Assembly: GCF_900116555.1 (NCBI RefSeq)
Contig: NZ_FPAT01000009.1
Location: 145,892 to 209,891 of the forward strand
DNA: 64,000 nt
Reading direction: 5' to 3'
Origin: Actinopolyspora lacussalsi subsp. righensis
Lineage (GTDB): Bacteria; Actinomycetota; Actinomycetes; Mycobacteriales; Pseudonocardiaceae
Under the pieces are notes generated by a model, which worked only from the letters and a program-made list of their open reading frames with translations, was not told the DNA's origin and ran no database searches. Of the stretch, positions 1 to 8,837 are shown piece by piece (the stretch's first letter is position 1; each line of letters opens with the position of its first letter). The position numbers and the translations under genes were made by a program.

Positions 1-2
1 AC

Positions 3-662
3 TCGGGTCTGGGATGGATGACCAACCTGCGTGAGGCGCTCACCGCCCAGTGGGGACAGGGTCCGACGGCCCTGTCCTTCCTCAAGCGGACCCTCGCCGA
101 TCTGCTCTCACTGATCGGGCTCGGGGTGGCTATGGCGGTATCGTTCGGGATCAGCGCGCTGGGCGGCGGGGTGGGTAGGATGCTGTTCCGGCTGGCGGGC
201 ATCGAGAACAACGCCTGGGTGGGCCTCGTGCTGTGGTTGCTGGCCGTGCTGCTGTCGCTGGCGGCCAGCTGGCTCGTCTTCCTGTGGGTGCTCGCCCGGC
301 TCCCCAGACAACCCGTGACGCTGCGCAGCGCGGTGTGGGGGGCGCTGTTCGCCGCTGTCGGGTTCGAGGTGCTCAAACAGGTCGGTGTGGTGTACCTGAA
401 CAGCCTCAGCGGCTCACCGGCGGCAGCCGCGTTCGGCCCCATCCTCGGGTTGCTGGTGTTCGCCTACCTGACTTCCCGGTTCCTGCTGTTCGTCACCGCC
501 TGGACCGCCTCCGCCAGGGAGAACCAGCCCGTGGCGGCCGCGGAGCCGCCACCACCGGCCGTGATCCGCCCCGTGGTGCCGCCCCGACGCGGCACGGGCG
601 CGGCCGTGGGGGTGTTCGGGCTCGGCACCCTGCTCGGTTGGCTGCTGCGCGGGCGGCGCTGA
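3..662 (+). CDS. YihY/YhjD/BrkB-family inner membrane protein, 5'-truncated by the window edge
   Basis: The frame is open from the first full codon (position 3) and reads SGLGW before the first Met at 18, so the real start lies outside the window and this is the C-terminal part. About 219 residues remain. They include hydrophobic stretches typical of the family: one after the N-terminal amphipathic part (LLSLIGLGVAMAVSFGIS), one long segment (LVLWLLAVLLSLAASWLVF), one around VWGALFAAVGFEVLKQV, and one at FGPILGLLVFAYLTSRFLL. A proline-rich cytoplasmic tail follows and ends in a Gly/Leu segment and GRR. The family spans the inner membrane several times; its biochemical role is not established (older 'ribonuclease BN' labels are wrong). 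In streptomycetes such a gene sits near the D,D-carboxypeptidase and the SCO4848-type gene, as here. Confidence 0.8.
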   Translation, partial: SGLGWMTNLREALTAQWGQGPTALSFLKRTLADLLSLIGLGVAMAVSFGISALGGGVGRMLFRLAGIENNAWVGLVLWLLAVLLSLAASWLVFLWVLARLPRQPVTLRSAVWGALFAAVGFEVLKQVGVVYLNSLSGSPAAAAFGPILGLLVFAYLTSRFLLFVTAWTASARENQPVAAAEPPPPAVIRPVVPPRRGTGAAVGVFGLGTLLGWLLRGRR

Positions 663-696
663 GGGCGTGGCAAGCTGCGGGCGTGGCAACCGGCCG

Positions 697-1965
697 TCAG
701 CCGCTGTCTTCCGAATCGTCCCGCCGGGTAGCGCTCTCGGCCCTCCTGCGGGCGCGCTGGAGCCGCAGTGCGGCCACGAGCAGCAGCATCGCCACCACCA
801 GCAGTATCAGGAGACCGACCCCCGTGCGTGGAAACCGGTCGCTTTCCGGCTCCGACGTCCGCTGCGCCGCTTCGACCGCGGTGTCGGCGGTGGAGGTGGT
901 GCTCGGTTCGGGTGTCCGTCGTGCTACGAGTTTGCCGACCACTCGGTCCCCGTTCAGGCGAAAGCCGTAGTCGAGCAGCGCGGCAGCCTGCTCGGACAGG
1001 TCCACCGGGCGGTGTTCGCCACGCAGCAGCACCGCGACCAGTTCGCGACCGTTCCGCTCCGCCGCGACGACCCTGGTGTGCCGGGCGTCGTTGGTGAAAC
1101 CGGTCTTGCCGAAAACCGCCCCGGGGTAGTCGCGCATCACGTCGCTGTCGCTGGCGATGCGCACCGGCGGTTGGCCGGACGGCGCGGGGAGCCGGGTGCG
1201 TCTGGTGCCCGCCGGGCGCGCGAATTCCGGATCGTTCAGCGCGGCGCGCAGGATCAGTGCCATGTCGTAGGCCGAAGTGCTCATACCCGGACCGTCGAGC
1301 CCGGAGGTGGTGGCGGCTCTGGTGTCCCGGGCGCGCAGCCGTTCCGCGAGTTCGTTCATGCGCCGCACGGTTTCCTCGGTGCCGCCGATCTTCCGTGCCA
1401 GCGCGTGCGCGGCGTCGTTGCCCGACTGCAGGATCAGTCCCGTCAGCACCTGGCGCACCGTGTAGTCGACACCCGGCTCCAGCCCCACCGCGCTGCCCTC
1501 GACCGCCGCGTCGGACTCGGTGGCCGTGATCGTGTCGGAGAGCTCCAGCTCGCGTGCGGCGACGAGCCCCGTCAGGATCTTGATCACCGAGGCGGGACGG
1601 TATCTGCCGTGCGGGTTCTTGGCAGCCAGCACTTTCCCGCTGTCCAGCTCCGCCACGATCCAGGTGGCCGAGCTCACCCGCTTCGGCGGTGCGGGGGCTT
1701 CCGGCGGGATCACGACGCCGCAGTGCCCCATTCCGGGCCCGCCGATCGGTGCCTCCGGGACCGGAAGCGGCTTCGGTGTGGGTTCTCCCGGCGCGGGGAC
1801 CTCCGAGCTGTCCACAGGTGAGGGAGGCAGCGTGGCGTTCGGACAGCTCGATCGCGTCCGGTTCGTCGTCGCCGTGCCCGTGGGCACGAACAGTCCCATC
1901 GACAGGATCGCCGCCAGCACTGCCGTGGCGAGTCGGACCGGTAGGCGAGTGGCTGCTGTGGACAC
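697..1965 (-). CDS. D-alanyl-D-alanine carboxypeptidase (low-molecular-weight PBP, peptidase S11)
   Basis: Trims the terminal D-Ala from peptidoglycan stem peptides on the outer face of the membrane. The 422-residue product has an N-terminal signal segment (LATAVLAAILSMGLF), a proline-rich spacer to about residue 95, then the penicilloyl-serine transferase domain. The active-site motifs are visible: S126-V-I-K129, S181-G-N183 and K287-T-G289. A C-terminal transmembrane helix (LLILLVVAMLLLVAAL) and an Arg-rich tail anchor it. Start chosen at the GTG at 1963-1965: a TAGGGT box lies 7 nt upstream, as in a leaderless promoter, and the signal peptide begins directly after it. The much longer open frame upstream runs antisense through the IS element and is not coding. 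It is divergent from the disrupted SCO4848-type gene. Confidence 0.9.
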   Translation of the reverse strand: MSTAATRLPVRLATAVLAAILSMGLFVPTGTATTNRTRSSCPNATLPPSPVDSSEVPAPGEPTPKPLPVPEAPIGGPGMGHCGVVIPPEAPAPPKRVSSATWIVAELDSGKVLAAKNPHGRYRPASVIKILTGLVAARELELSDTITATESDAAVEGSAVGLEPGVDYTVRQVLTGLILQSGNDAAHALARKIGGTEETVRRMNELAERLRARDTRAATTSGLDGPGMSTSAYDMALILRAALNDPEFARPAGTRRTRLPAPSGQPPVRIASDSDVMRDYPGAVFGKTGFTNDARHTRVVAAERNGRELVAVLLRGEHRPVDLSEQAAALLDYGFRLNGDRVVGKLVARRTPEPSTTSTADTAVEAAQRTSEPESDRFPRTGVGLLILLVVAMLLLVAALRLQRARRRAESATRRDDSEDSG

Positions 1966-1972
1966 GCGGACC

Positions 1973-1978
1973 ACCCTA
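1973..1978 (-). promoter_or_regulatory. Putative -10 box (TAGGGT) of a leaderless promoter
   Basis: TAGGGT on the minus strand ends 7 nt before the GTG of the carboxypeptidase gene, placing the likely transcription start at or next to the start codon. Confidence 0.5.
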
Positions 1979-2092
1979 GGGCACTCGCACGGTGGTGCGA
2001 ATCCGCCGAGTGTTCGAGAAGCTCGGTTGTGCTGGATTAGTCGGGGTGCGCCCGAGGACGTTGTGGTCGCGGGCACAGTAGATACTGGGGAC

Positions 2093-2188
2093 GTGCGAAT
2101 TACCCGTGGTATGGCGTTGTTCCTGCTGGTCTTCGGGATCTGGTCCTGGCTGTTGTGGCCGACCTTTCTCCGCAACATCCTCGGTGAC
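2093..2188 (+). pseudogene. 5' half of SCO4848-type small membrane protein gene, interrupted by an IS605-type element
   Basis: GTG at 2093 opens 32 codons, VRITRGMALFLLVF then GIWSWLLWPTFLRNILGD, matching the N-terminus of the actinobacterial SCO4848 membrane protein family (first helix, W-S-W motif). A GATACT box lies 6 nt before the GTG. After GAC (2186-2188) similarity stops and the element begins. The rest of the gene resumes at 3871 in the same codon phase. Rejoined, the two parts give an intact 76-codon product, the usual family size. Without excision the read-through product is a roughly 68-residue chimera ending at 2299 inside the element, so the gene is very probably inactive. Confidence 0.85.
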
Positions 2189-2207
2189 CGGGGAATCGGC
2201 GCGAGTT

Positions 2208-2223
2208 CCGGCCTTCGGGTCGG
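2208..2223. other. Left-end subterminal hairpin of the IS605-type element
   Basis: CCGGCC, loop TTCG, GGTCGG: six pairs including one G-T. This is the type of DNA hairpin recognised by TnpA on single-stranded ends. It lies 35 bp beyond the tnpA stop. Confidence 0.65.
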
Positions 2224-2258
2224 AGTGGGCCGTTCTGGAGTGTTCGTGGTTGGGCACG

Positions 2259-2663
2259 CTAGGCGGGGCGTCGTTGGTTTTCCACGTACTGTCGGGTGAT
2301 CGACAGCGGCGCTCCGTCGCAGGAGGCGGCGAAGTAGGACGGCGACCACACGTGTCCTCGGTAGGTCCGCGTCGGGAAGTGCTGCTTCAGTCGCCGCGAG
2401 GTCACGCTTTGGAGGCTGTTCACCAGTTTTGATACCGCTATCTGTGGTGGGTATTCCACGAGCGGGTGTACGTGGTCGTCTTCCCCGTTGCATTCGGACA
2501 GGCTCGCGCCGAAGTCGGTGCAGACCTTGGAGAACACCTCATGCAGGAAGTCGTGGTGTTGGCCGGTGAGCACGTTTCTGCGGTACTTCGTCACGAAGAT
2601 TAAGTGGACGTGCGTTCCGAAAACACGGTGTCTGCCAGCGCGGTAGTTCTCGGTGGTTGCCAT
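2259..2663 (-). CDS. tnpA: IS200/IS605 transposase TnpA (Y1 HUH)
   Basis: Single-strand DNA transposase of 134 residues, normal for the family. The HUH metal motif is seen as H-V-H in EDDHVHPLVEYPP, and the catalytic tyrosine is in SITRQYVENQ near the C-terminus. The N-terminal HVHLIFVTKYRRNV segment is also characteristic. The residue after HVH is Pro, where Leu is usual. The ATG start is at 2661-2663 and the gene is divergent from tnpB. It acts by cutting and joining single-stranded element ends at the hairpins noted at 2208 and 3841. The frame is intact, so it may still be active. Confidence 0.93.
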   Translation of the reverse strand: MATTENYRAGRHRVFGTHVHLIFVTKYRRNVLTGQHHDFLHEVFSKVCTDFGASLSECNGEDDHVHPLVEYPPQIAVSKLVNSLQSVTSRRLKQHFPTRTYRGHVWSPSYFAASCDGAPLSITRQYVENQRRPA

Positions 2664-2708
2664 AGATCAACATGGTGCAGTGCTCTGGCGGAGGGAGGTG
2701 ATCAGCTT

Positions 2709-3827
2709 ATGCAGCTGCGGTACCGCTACCGGCTCTACCCCACACCGGGGCAGCGTCGGGCGCTGGCGCAGGCGTTCGGCAACGCCCGTGTGGTGTTCAA
2801 CGACGCGGTGCGTGCCCGGCAGGACGCCCACGCGGCGGGGGAGAAGTTCCCGACCGGCACCGTGCTTCAGAAGCGGCTGATCACCGATGCCAAGCGCACC
2901 GACGAGCGTGGCTGGCTCGGCCAGTGCTCGAACATCGTGTTGCAGCAGGCCATCCGGCTGCACACCGGCGGGTTCTCGGTCCGACCGAACGGGAAACTGC
3001 GTCTGGCCCGGATCGGGGACGTGAAGGTCGCCTGGTCGCGGGACCTGCCGAGCGCGCCCAGCTCGGTCACCGTCGTCAAGACCGCCGACGAGCGCTACTA
3101 CTGCTCGTTCGTGGTCGAGGTCGGCGACGAAACTCTCCCGGCTGCCGTCGACCAGCACGGCCAGGACGTAGAACTCGGCCTGGATCTGGGCTTGTCCGCG
3201 TTCGCCGTCGACCAGCACGGCCGAGTGCTCGACAACCCGCGCTTCCTGCGCCGCGCCGAACGCAAACTCAAACGGGCACAGCGGGAACTCAGCAGGAAGA
3301 AAAAGGGATCGAACAACCGCAACAAGGCGCGCCGCAAATTGGCGCGTCAGCACGTGAAGGTCACCGACACTCGGTCCGACTGGCTGCACAAGGCCACGAC
3401 CAGCATCGTTCGTGAGAACCAAACGATCGTGCTGGAAGACCTCGCGGTCTCCGGCCTGGCCCGCACCCGGTTGGCGAAGTCCGTGCACGACGCGTCGTGG
3501 GGCACGTTCCGGCGCTTGCTGGACGAGAAAGCTCACCGCTACGGCCGCCAGCTGGTGGTTATCGACCGGTGGCTACCCACGTCGCAGACCTGCTCCGACT
3601 GCGGGCGCATCGACGGCCCCAAGCCGCTCGACGTGCGCACCTGGACATGCCCCTGCGGCGCGACCCACGACCGCGACCACAACGCCGCCAAGAACATCCT
3701 CGCCGCAGGGCGTGCGGAGAGGCAAAACGCCTGTGGACCCGACGTAAGACCCCACACCGGGGCAGACGGGGACGAAGCAGGAAGCAGCGGAACCCCGCGA
3801 GGGGCCACCGCTCCGCACGCGGCGTGA
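2709..3827 (+). CDS. tnpB: TnpB RNA-guided nuclease of IS605-type element, with an apparent internal deletion
   Basis: TnpB proteins are RuvC-type nucleases guided by an RNA from the element's right end. Start ATG at 2709 with a strong ribosome site GGGAGGTG upstream; 372 residues. The N-terminus QLRYRYRLYPTPGQRRAL is typical. RuvC carboxylates are visible: Asp in ELGLDLGLSAFAV, Glu in IVLEDLAVSG and Asp in THDRDHNAAKNI. The zinc ribbon is TCSDCG...TCPCG. Compared with the family as I know it, about 35-40 residues are missing between VLQQAIR and GGFSVRPNGKL, where most members carry an AYRNFF...PRFK-type segment of the recognition region. The deletion is in frame. A C-terminal tail after ILAAGRAERQNACG is normal. 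Nuclease activity is uncertain because of the deletion. Confidence 0.93.
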   Translation: MQLRYRYRLYPTPGQRRALAQAFGNARVVFNDAVRARQDAHAAGEKFPTGTVLQKRLITDAKRTDERGWLGQCSNIVLQQAIRLHTGGFSVRPNGKLRLARIGDVKVAWSRDLPSAPSSVTVVKTADERYYCSFVVEVGDETLPAAVDQHGQDVELGLDLGLSAFAVDQHGRVLDNPRFLRRAERKLKRAQRELSRKKKGSNNRNKARRKLARQHVKVTDTRSDWLHKATTSIVRENQTIVLEDLAVSGLARTRLAKSVHDASWGTFRRLLDEKAHRYGRQLVVIDRWLPTSQTCSDCGRIDGPKPLDVRTWTCPCGATHDRDHNAAKNILAAGRAERQNACGPDVRPHTGADGDEAGSSGTPRGATAPHAA

Positions 3828-3890
3828 GCCGCGCCGGAATCCCAGCCCCTCAGGGCGGGGAGCACGTCAAGAGCAGTCGTGGTCGGACGG
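3720..3890 (+). ncRNA. Expected right-end (omega/re) RNA region for TnpB, with guide in the flank
   Basis: By analogy with studied IS605 TnpB systems, the guide RNA scaffold spans the end of tnpB and the right-end sequence, and the guide is the roughly 16-20 nt just outside the right tip. Here that guide would be GAGCAGTCGTGGTCGGACGG at 3871-3890, the 3' half of the interrupted host gene. The right-end hairpin 3841-3859 lies inside the scaffold. The upstream limit is a guess. Confidence 0.4.
3841..3859. other. Right-end subterminal hairpin of the IS605-type element
   Basis: CCC-A-GCCC, loop CTCA, GGGC-GGG. The unpaired A breaks the stem, as bulged bases do in TnpA-recognised hairpins. The element then ends ...GTCAA. 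Confidence 0.65.
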
Positions 3891-4005
3891 AGCGCCGACG
3901 GCGTTCCTGTGGGTGCACGTGGTGATCGCGGTGGTCTCGCTCGTGCTGGGAACCGTGATCGGCGTGTTCGGTTTGCGCGCCTACTTCGCGAGCAGGAGAG
4001 GTTGA
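3871..4005 (+). pseudogene. 3' half of SCO4848-type small membrane protein gene
   Basis: Forty-four codons from GAG (3871) to TGA (4003-4005): EQSWSDGAPTAFLWVH, then VVIAVVSLVLGTVIGVFGLR, then AYFASRRG. The G-x-P-T-A-F-x-W-V-H motif and the second helix are hallmarks of the SCO4848 family. It has no start or promoter of its own. It continues in frame with the fragment ending at 2188. A 7-bp hairpin 15 nt after the stop (4021-4037) is probably the original terminator. Confidence 0.87.
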
Positions 4006-4020
4006 CTCCTCGGGGCGGGT

Positions 4021-4037
4021 CCCCCGGGAACCGGGGG
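4021..4037. terminator. Hairpin after the SCO4848-type gene
   Basis: CCCCCGG-GAA-CCGGGGG, a perfect 7-bp GC stem 15 nt beyond the stop codon at 4005. Confidence 0.5.
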
Positions 4038-4300
4038 GGCGAACGGGACCGGTGAGGGGTGCGCGCGAGCGCGCTCGGCCGCTCGGCGGCGGTGCGATTT
4101 GTGACTTAGGTCCGGCTTCGTGAGCCGGAGGAGACTTCCGCCACGAATCCGGCTATCGTGATCGCGCGGGGTCACGAACGCCACCGGGCCGGTGGCTCCG
4201 TGTTTCCGTGCGCCGAGGCAGCGGCGGTGATCGCCCGCTGTCCAGGGGCCCGGGAGTGTGCGCCGTCGTGTTCCCACTCGCCGCGGCACACACGTTCCAC
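4038..4300. other. Intergenic region between the SCO4848-type gene and sdhB
   Basis: No convincing gene. It contains a second small hairpin (TCCGGCT-TCGTG-AGCCGGA, 4111-4129) of unknown role. The frames that are open here have no ribosome site or family signature. Confidence 0.5.
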
Positions 4301-4326
4301 GACCCCGTACAACGAGGTACGGGGTC
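4301..4326. terminator. Strong hairpin downstream of the sdh operon
   Basis: GACCCCGTAC, loop AACGAG, GTACGGGGTC: a perfect 10-bp stem about 130 nt beyond the sdhB stop on the minus strand. No U tract follows; this is common for terminators in high-GC actinomycetes. Confidence 0.6.
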
Positions 4327-4454
4327 TCCCGGTCGGGGGAGACCGTACGGACCATCAACCGCGTGCGGAAAGTTCCGGCGAGCCGTCGATCCCGCACGAG
4401 ATCGACCGCCCACCGGAACGCGGCACCGCGGAGAGTCCGGTCAGCGCCTCGGAA

Positions 4455-5251
4455 TCAGCGCCTGCGGAACATCAGCGCCCGCTTGACCTCCTGGATCGCC
4501 TTGGTCACCTGGATACCACGCGGGCAGGCGTCGGTGCAGTTGAACGTGGTGCGGCAGCGCCACACCCCGTCGATGTCGTTGAGGATGTCCAACCGCTCCT
4601 CGGCGGCCTCGTCCCTGCTGTCGAAGATGAACCGGTGCGCGTTGACGATCGCCGCCGGTCCGAAGTAGGAGCCCTCCGACCAGTAGACCGGGCACGAGGT
4701 GGTGCAGGCCGCGCAGAGGATGCACTTGGTCGTGTCGTCGAACCGCTCCCGCTCGGCGACCGACTGGATCCGCTCCCGCGTCGGGTCGTTCCCGGTGGCG
4801 ACGAGGTAGGGCTTGATCGCCTTGTACGCCTCGAAGAAGGGCTCCATGTTGACCAGCAGGTCCTTCTCTACCGGAAGGCCCTTGATCGGCTCCACCGTGA
4901 TGGTGGTCTCGCCCTTCTTGGCGAACATGTCCTTCATCAGGACCTTGCACGCCAGCCGGTTGACACCGTTGATCCGCATGGCGTCCGAACCGCACACGCC
5001 GTGCGCGCAGGAACGCCGGAAGGTCAGCGTGCCGTCGATGTACCACTTGATGTAGTGCAGCAGGTTGAGCACGCGGTCGCTGGGCAGCGCCGGAATGCGG
5101 TACGACTCCCAGTGCAGGTCGTCGTCGACCTCCGGGTTGTAGCGCTCGATCTTGACCGTGACCATCGTCGCGCCCTCCGGGATCGGGGGAGCGTCCGAGG
5201 GCAGGTCGACGGCGGTCGTGTCGCTGTTCGCGTCGGTGGTGGGGGCGGTCA

Positions 5252-5252
<1 letters not shown>
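4455..5252 (-). CDS. sdhB: Succinate dehydrogenase iron-sulfur subunit
   Basis: Carries electrons from the flavoprotein to the membrane anchor in respiratory complex II. The 265-residue product has the N-terminal 2Fe-2S ligands in RRSCAHGVCGSDAM plus the later Cys in RLACK. The 4Fe-4S motif is CILCAACTTSCP, and the 3Fe-4S cluster motif is CRTTFNCTDACP. An N-terminal extension of about 25 acidic/Thr-rich residues precedes the conserved VKIERYNPE. Its ATG shares one base with the sdhA TGA, so translation is probably coupled. It is the last gene of sdhCDAB. Confidence 0.97.
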
Positions 5253-7042
<1,790 letters not shown>

Positions 7043-7079
7043 GGTGGTCTCCTTGGCTCGTCGCCTGCTGGGCCGCGCG

Positions 7080-7499
7080 TCAGCTGATGTTCGGATCGAA
7101 GGTGAACAGCACGTACGTTCCCAGTACCACGGTCAGCACGATCGAGCAGTACAGCAGCATCTTCAGCCAGAAGCGGGTACGGTCGGAACGTGAATAGTCG
7201 TTGATGACGGTTCGCAGCCCGTTGCCGCCGTGCAGACCCGCCAGCCACAGCATCGTCAGGTCCCAGAGCTGCCAGAACGGTGATGCCCAGCGGCCCGCCA
7301 CGAAGGCGAAGTTGATCCGGTGCACCCCGCCGTCCAGGAAGAGCATGATCAGCAAGTGCCCGAGGACGAGGAACAGCAGCACGACTCCGGACAGCCGCAT
7401 GAAGACCCAGCTGTAGAGCTCGAAGTTGCTGCGCCTGGCCGCGGGACGCCCGGGGGAACGCGGCTTGTCGACTGACAGTGGTGCTTCGGTAGTGGTCAT
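7080..7499 (-). CDS. sdhD: Succinate dehydrogenase hydrophobic membrane anchor subunit
   Basis: The 139-residue product has three predicted transmembrane helices: VVLLFLVLGHLLIMLFL, LWDLTMLWLAGLHGGNGL, and a third starting at MLLYCSIVLTVVLGTYVLF. The His residues in LGHL and GLHGGNG are in places where anchor subunits bind haem or quinone. It is separated from sdhC by 7 bp. Assignment as SdhD rather than SdhC rests on gene order and on similarity to actinobacterial SdhD (R-x-S-G start of helix 1). Confidence 0.93.
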   Translation of the reverse strand: MTTTEAPLSVDKPRSPGRPAARRSNFELYSWVFMRLSGVVLLFLVLGHLLIMLFLDGGVHRINFAFVAGRWASPFWQLWDLTMLWLAGLHGGNGLRTVINDYSRSDRTRFWLKMLLYCSIVLTVVLGTYVLFTFDPNIS

Positions 7500-7506
7500 G
7501 GTCGTA

Positions 7507-7941
7507 CTAACCCCCGAACAGTTCCGTGGCGGCGCGGGTGATCATGCTGATGCCGGCCGGGATGATCAACACCAGCCACAGCACCAGGACTGTCCACAGC
7601 ATCGGTCGCTGCAGCCCCGGTCCCCTGGACCAGAAGTCGACGAGCATCACGCGGATTCCGTTGAACGCGTGGAACAGCACCGCCGCGAGCAGCCCGAGCT
7701 CGAACACGATCATCAGTGGATGTTTGTAAGTCTCGATCACCGTGTCGTACGCGTTGGGTGAGACCCGCACCAACGCGGTGTCCAGGACGTGTACGAACAG
7801 GAAGAAGAAGGTGAGCACGCCCGTGATGCGGTGGGCGACCCACGACCACATGCCCAGGTCGCCGCGATAGAGGGTGCCCTTGGCACGAGGTGCTTCCCCG
7901 CGAGGGCGTCCCTCCGCCGCGGTGGCGGTTGTGCTGGCCAT
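7507..7941 (-). CDS. sdhC: Succinate dehydrogenase cytochrome b556 subunit
   Basis: First gene of the sdh operon. The 144-residue membrane protein opens with a charged N-terminus and GTLYRGDLGMWSWVAHRITG, the SdhC signature. Helix 1 (VLTFFFLFVHVLDTALV) carries the conserved His. Helix 2 (LGLLAAVLFHAFNGIRVML) contains the second conserved His, and helix 3 is VLVLWLVLIIPAGISM. The start has a clear GGAGG site upstream. It helps form the quinone site and anchor SdhAB to the membrane. Confidence 0.94.
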   Translation of the reverse strand: MASTTATAAEGRPRGEAPRAKGTLYRGDLGMWSWVAHRITGVLTFFFLFVHVLDTALVRVSPNAYDTVIETYKHPLMIVFELGLLAAVLFHAFNGIRVMLVDFWSRGPGLQRPMLWTVLVLWLVLIIPAGISMITRAATELFGG

Positions 7942-8391
7942 GACGGAAGGCCTCCAACGTCGCTGGTGGACTCTGGGCCCGTTCCGGATGCTGCGCGGAG
8001 AACGGCCCGTAACCGCAGCACCCTGCGCCCGCGCCGATTACCCGAACGGACCCTTGACCCATCGGATGCTAGACCCGCGCCCGCCGGCTGTCCTACTCGC
8101 ATGTGCCCGCTGTGATCGAGCAGACAACTACCGGGGGTGGGTTGATCGATGTAGATCCGTTCTGCCCCGGGCAGGCACCTCGTCGTGGCGCGGGCGTCAA
8201 CCGGCTGGTCCGAGATTAGCGTCACCCTTATCGTATTAACGCACGTGTCGAGCGGTGTGCGCAGGTCCGCCATTGTTCGTCATTGACATATTTCACTTTT
8301 TGGGCAGTGGGCGGTGCGATTGGGACACGAACGAAGGGTGATTACGTTGAGTAGTGCCCGAACGAGTGAGTACGGGTGGTGATCGGGGAAC
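7942..8391. other. Divergent control region between sdhC and cdd
   Basis: 450 bp with no supported gene; it must hold the promoters of the sdh operon (minus) and the cdd-deoA operon (plus). It is locally richer in A/T near 8280-8310, with a TTGACA at 8283-8288, but I see no convincing matching -10. Operators are not recognisable by eye. Confidence 0.5.
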
Positions 8392-8784
8392 TTGGTCGAA
8401 CCCAACTCCGTCGACTGGCCCGCCCTGCGGGCAGCCGCCACCTTCGCCGCCGAGCACGCCTACTGCCCCTACTCCGGGCTCGCAGTGGGGGCGGCGGCTA
8501 ACTGTACCGACGGGCGCGTGGTGGTGGGGTGCAACGTCGAGAACGCCTCCTACGGTGTGACGTTGTGCGCCGAGTGCACGTTGGTGGGCGAGCTCCGGAT
8601 GAGCGGGGGTGGCGGTCTGGTCGCCGTTTCGGTTCGGGACGGGCAGGGCAACCCGCTCATGCCCTGCGGTCGGTGCAGGCAACTGCTCAACGAGATGGGC
8701 GGGCCGGAGTGCCTGGTCGACACCCAGGAGGGCATCCTGCCGATACGGCAGCTGCTGCCGCATCCCTTCGCGCCGCCGCCCTGA
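8392..8784 (+). CDS. cdd: Cytidine deaminase
   Basis: Converts cytidine and deoxycytidine to the uridines for pyrimidine salvage. The 130-residue product has the CDA zinc motif: NVENASYGVTLCAECTLVG supplies one Cys and the catalytic Glu, and PCGRCRQLL the other two Cys. SGLAVGAAANCTDGRVVVG matches the N-terminal part of the fold. The start is taken as the TTG at 8392 with GGGGAA just upstream, because an in-frame stop (8380-8382) leaves no ATG or GTG. It runs into thymidine phosphorylase 53 bp later, and the two are probably one operon. Confidence 0.95.
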   Translation: MVEPNSVDWPALRAAATFAAEHAYCPYSGLAVGAAANCTDGRVVVGCNVENASYGVTLCAECTLVGELRMSGGGGLVAVSVRDGQGNPLMPCGRCRQLLNEMGGPECLVDTQEGILPIRQLLPHPFAPPP

Positions 8785-8837
8785 ATCGGCCGGTAACCTC
8801 TTCACCCATCGCACCAACGCCCGAACCGGAGCGTGTC

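Larger units (their letters stand above)
2189..3870. mobile_element. IS200/IS605-family insertion sequence with divergent tnpA and tnpB (1682 bp)
   Basis: Boundaries come from the interrupted host gene. Codon GAC ends at 2188 and codon GAG starts at 3871, and joining them restores the reading frame exactly, with no target duplication. That is the behaviour of Y1-transposase elements, which insert 3' of a short target (here ending ...GGTGAC). The right end finishes GTCAA; in the related element IS608 the right-end cleavage site is TCAA. Subterminal imperfect hairpins are present at both ends: 2208-2223, 19 nt from the left tip, and 3841-3859 with a bulged A, 11 nt from the right tip. The tnpA and tnpB genes are divergent, 45 bp apart. 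The exact tips are inferred to within a base or two. Confidence 0.88.

Noticed and set aside
2044..2299. Read-through reading of the SCO4848-type fragment into the IS as a real chimeric gene
   Set aside because: The residues after NILGD are encoded by the element's left end, including its hairpin, and do not resemble the family.
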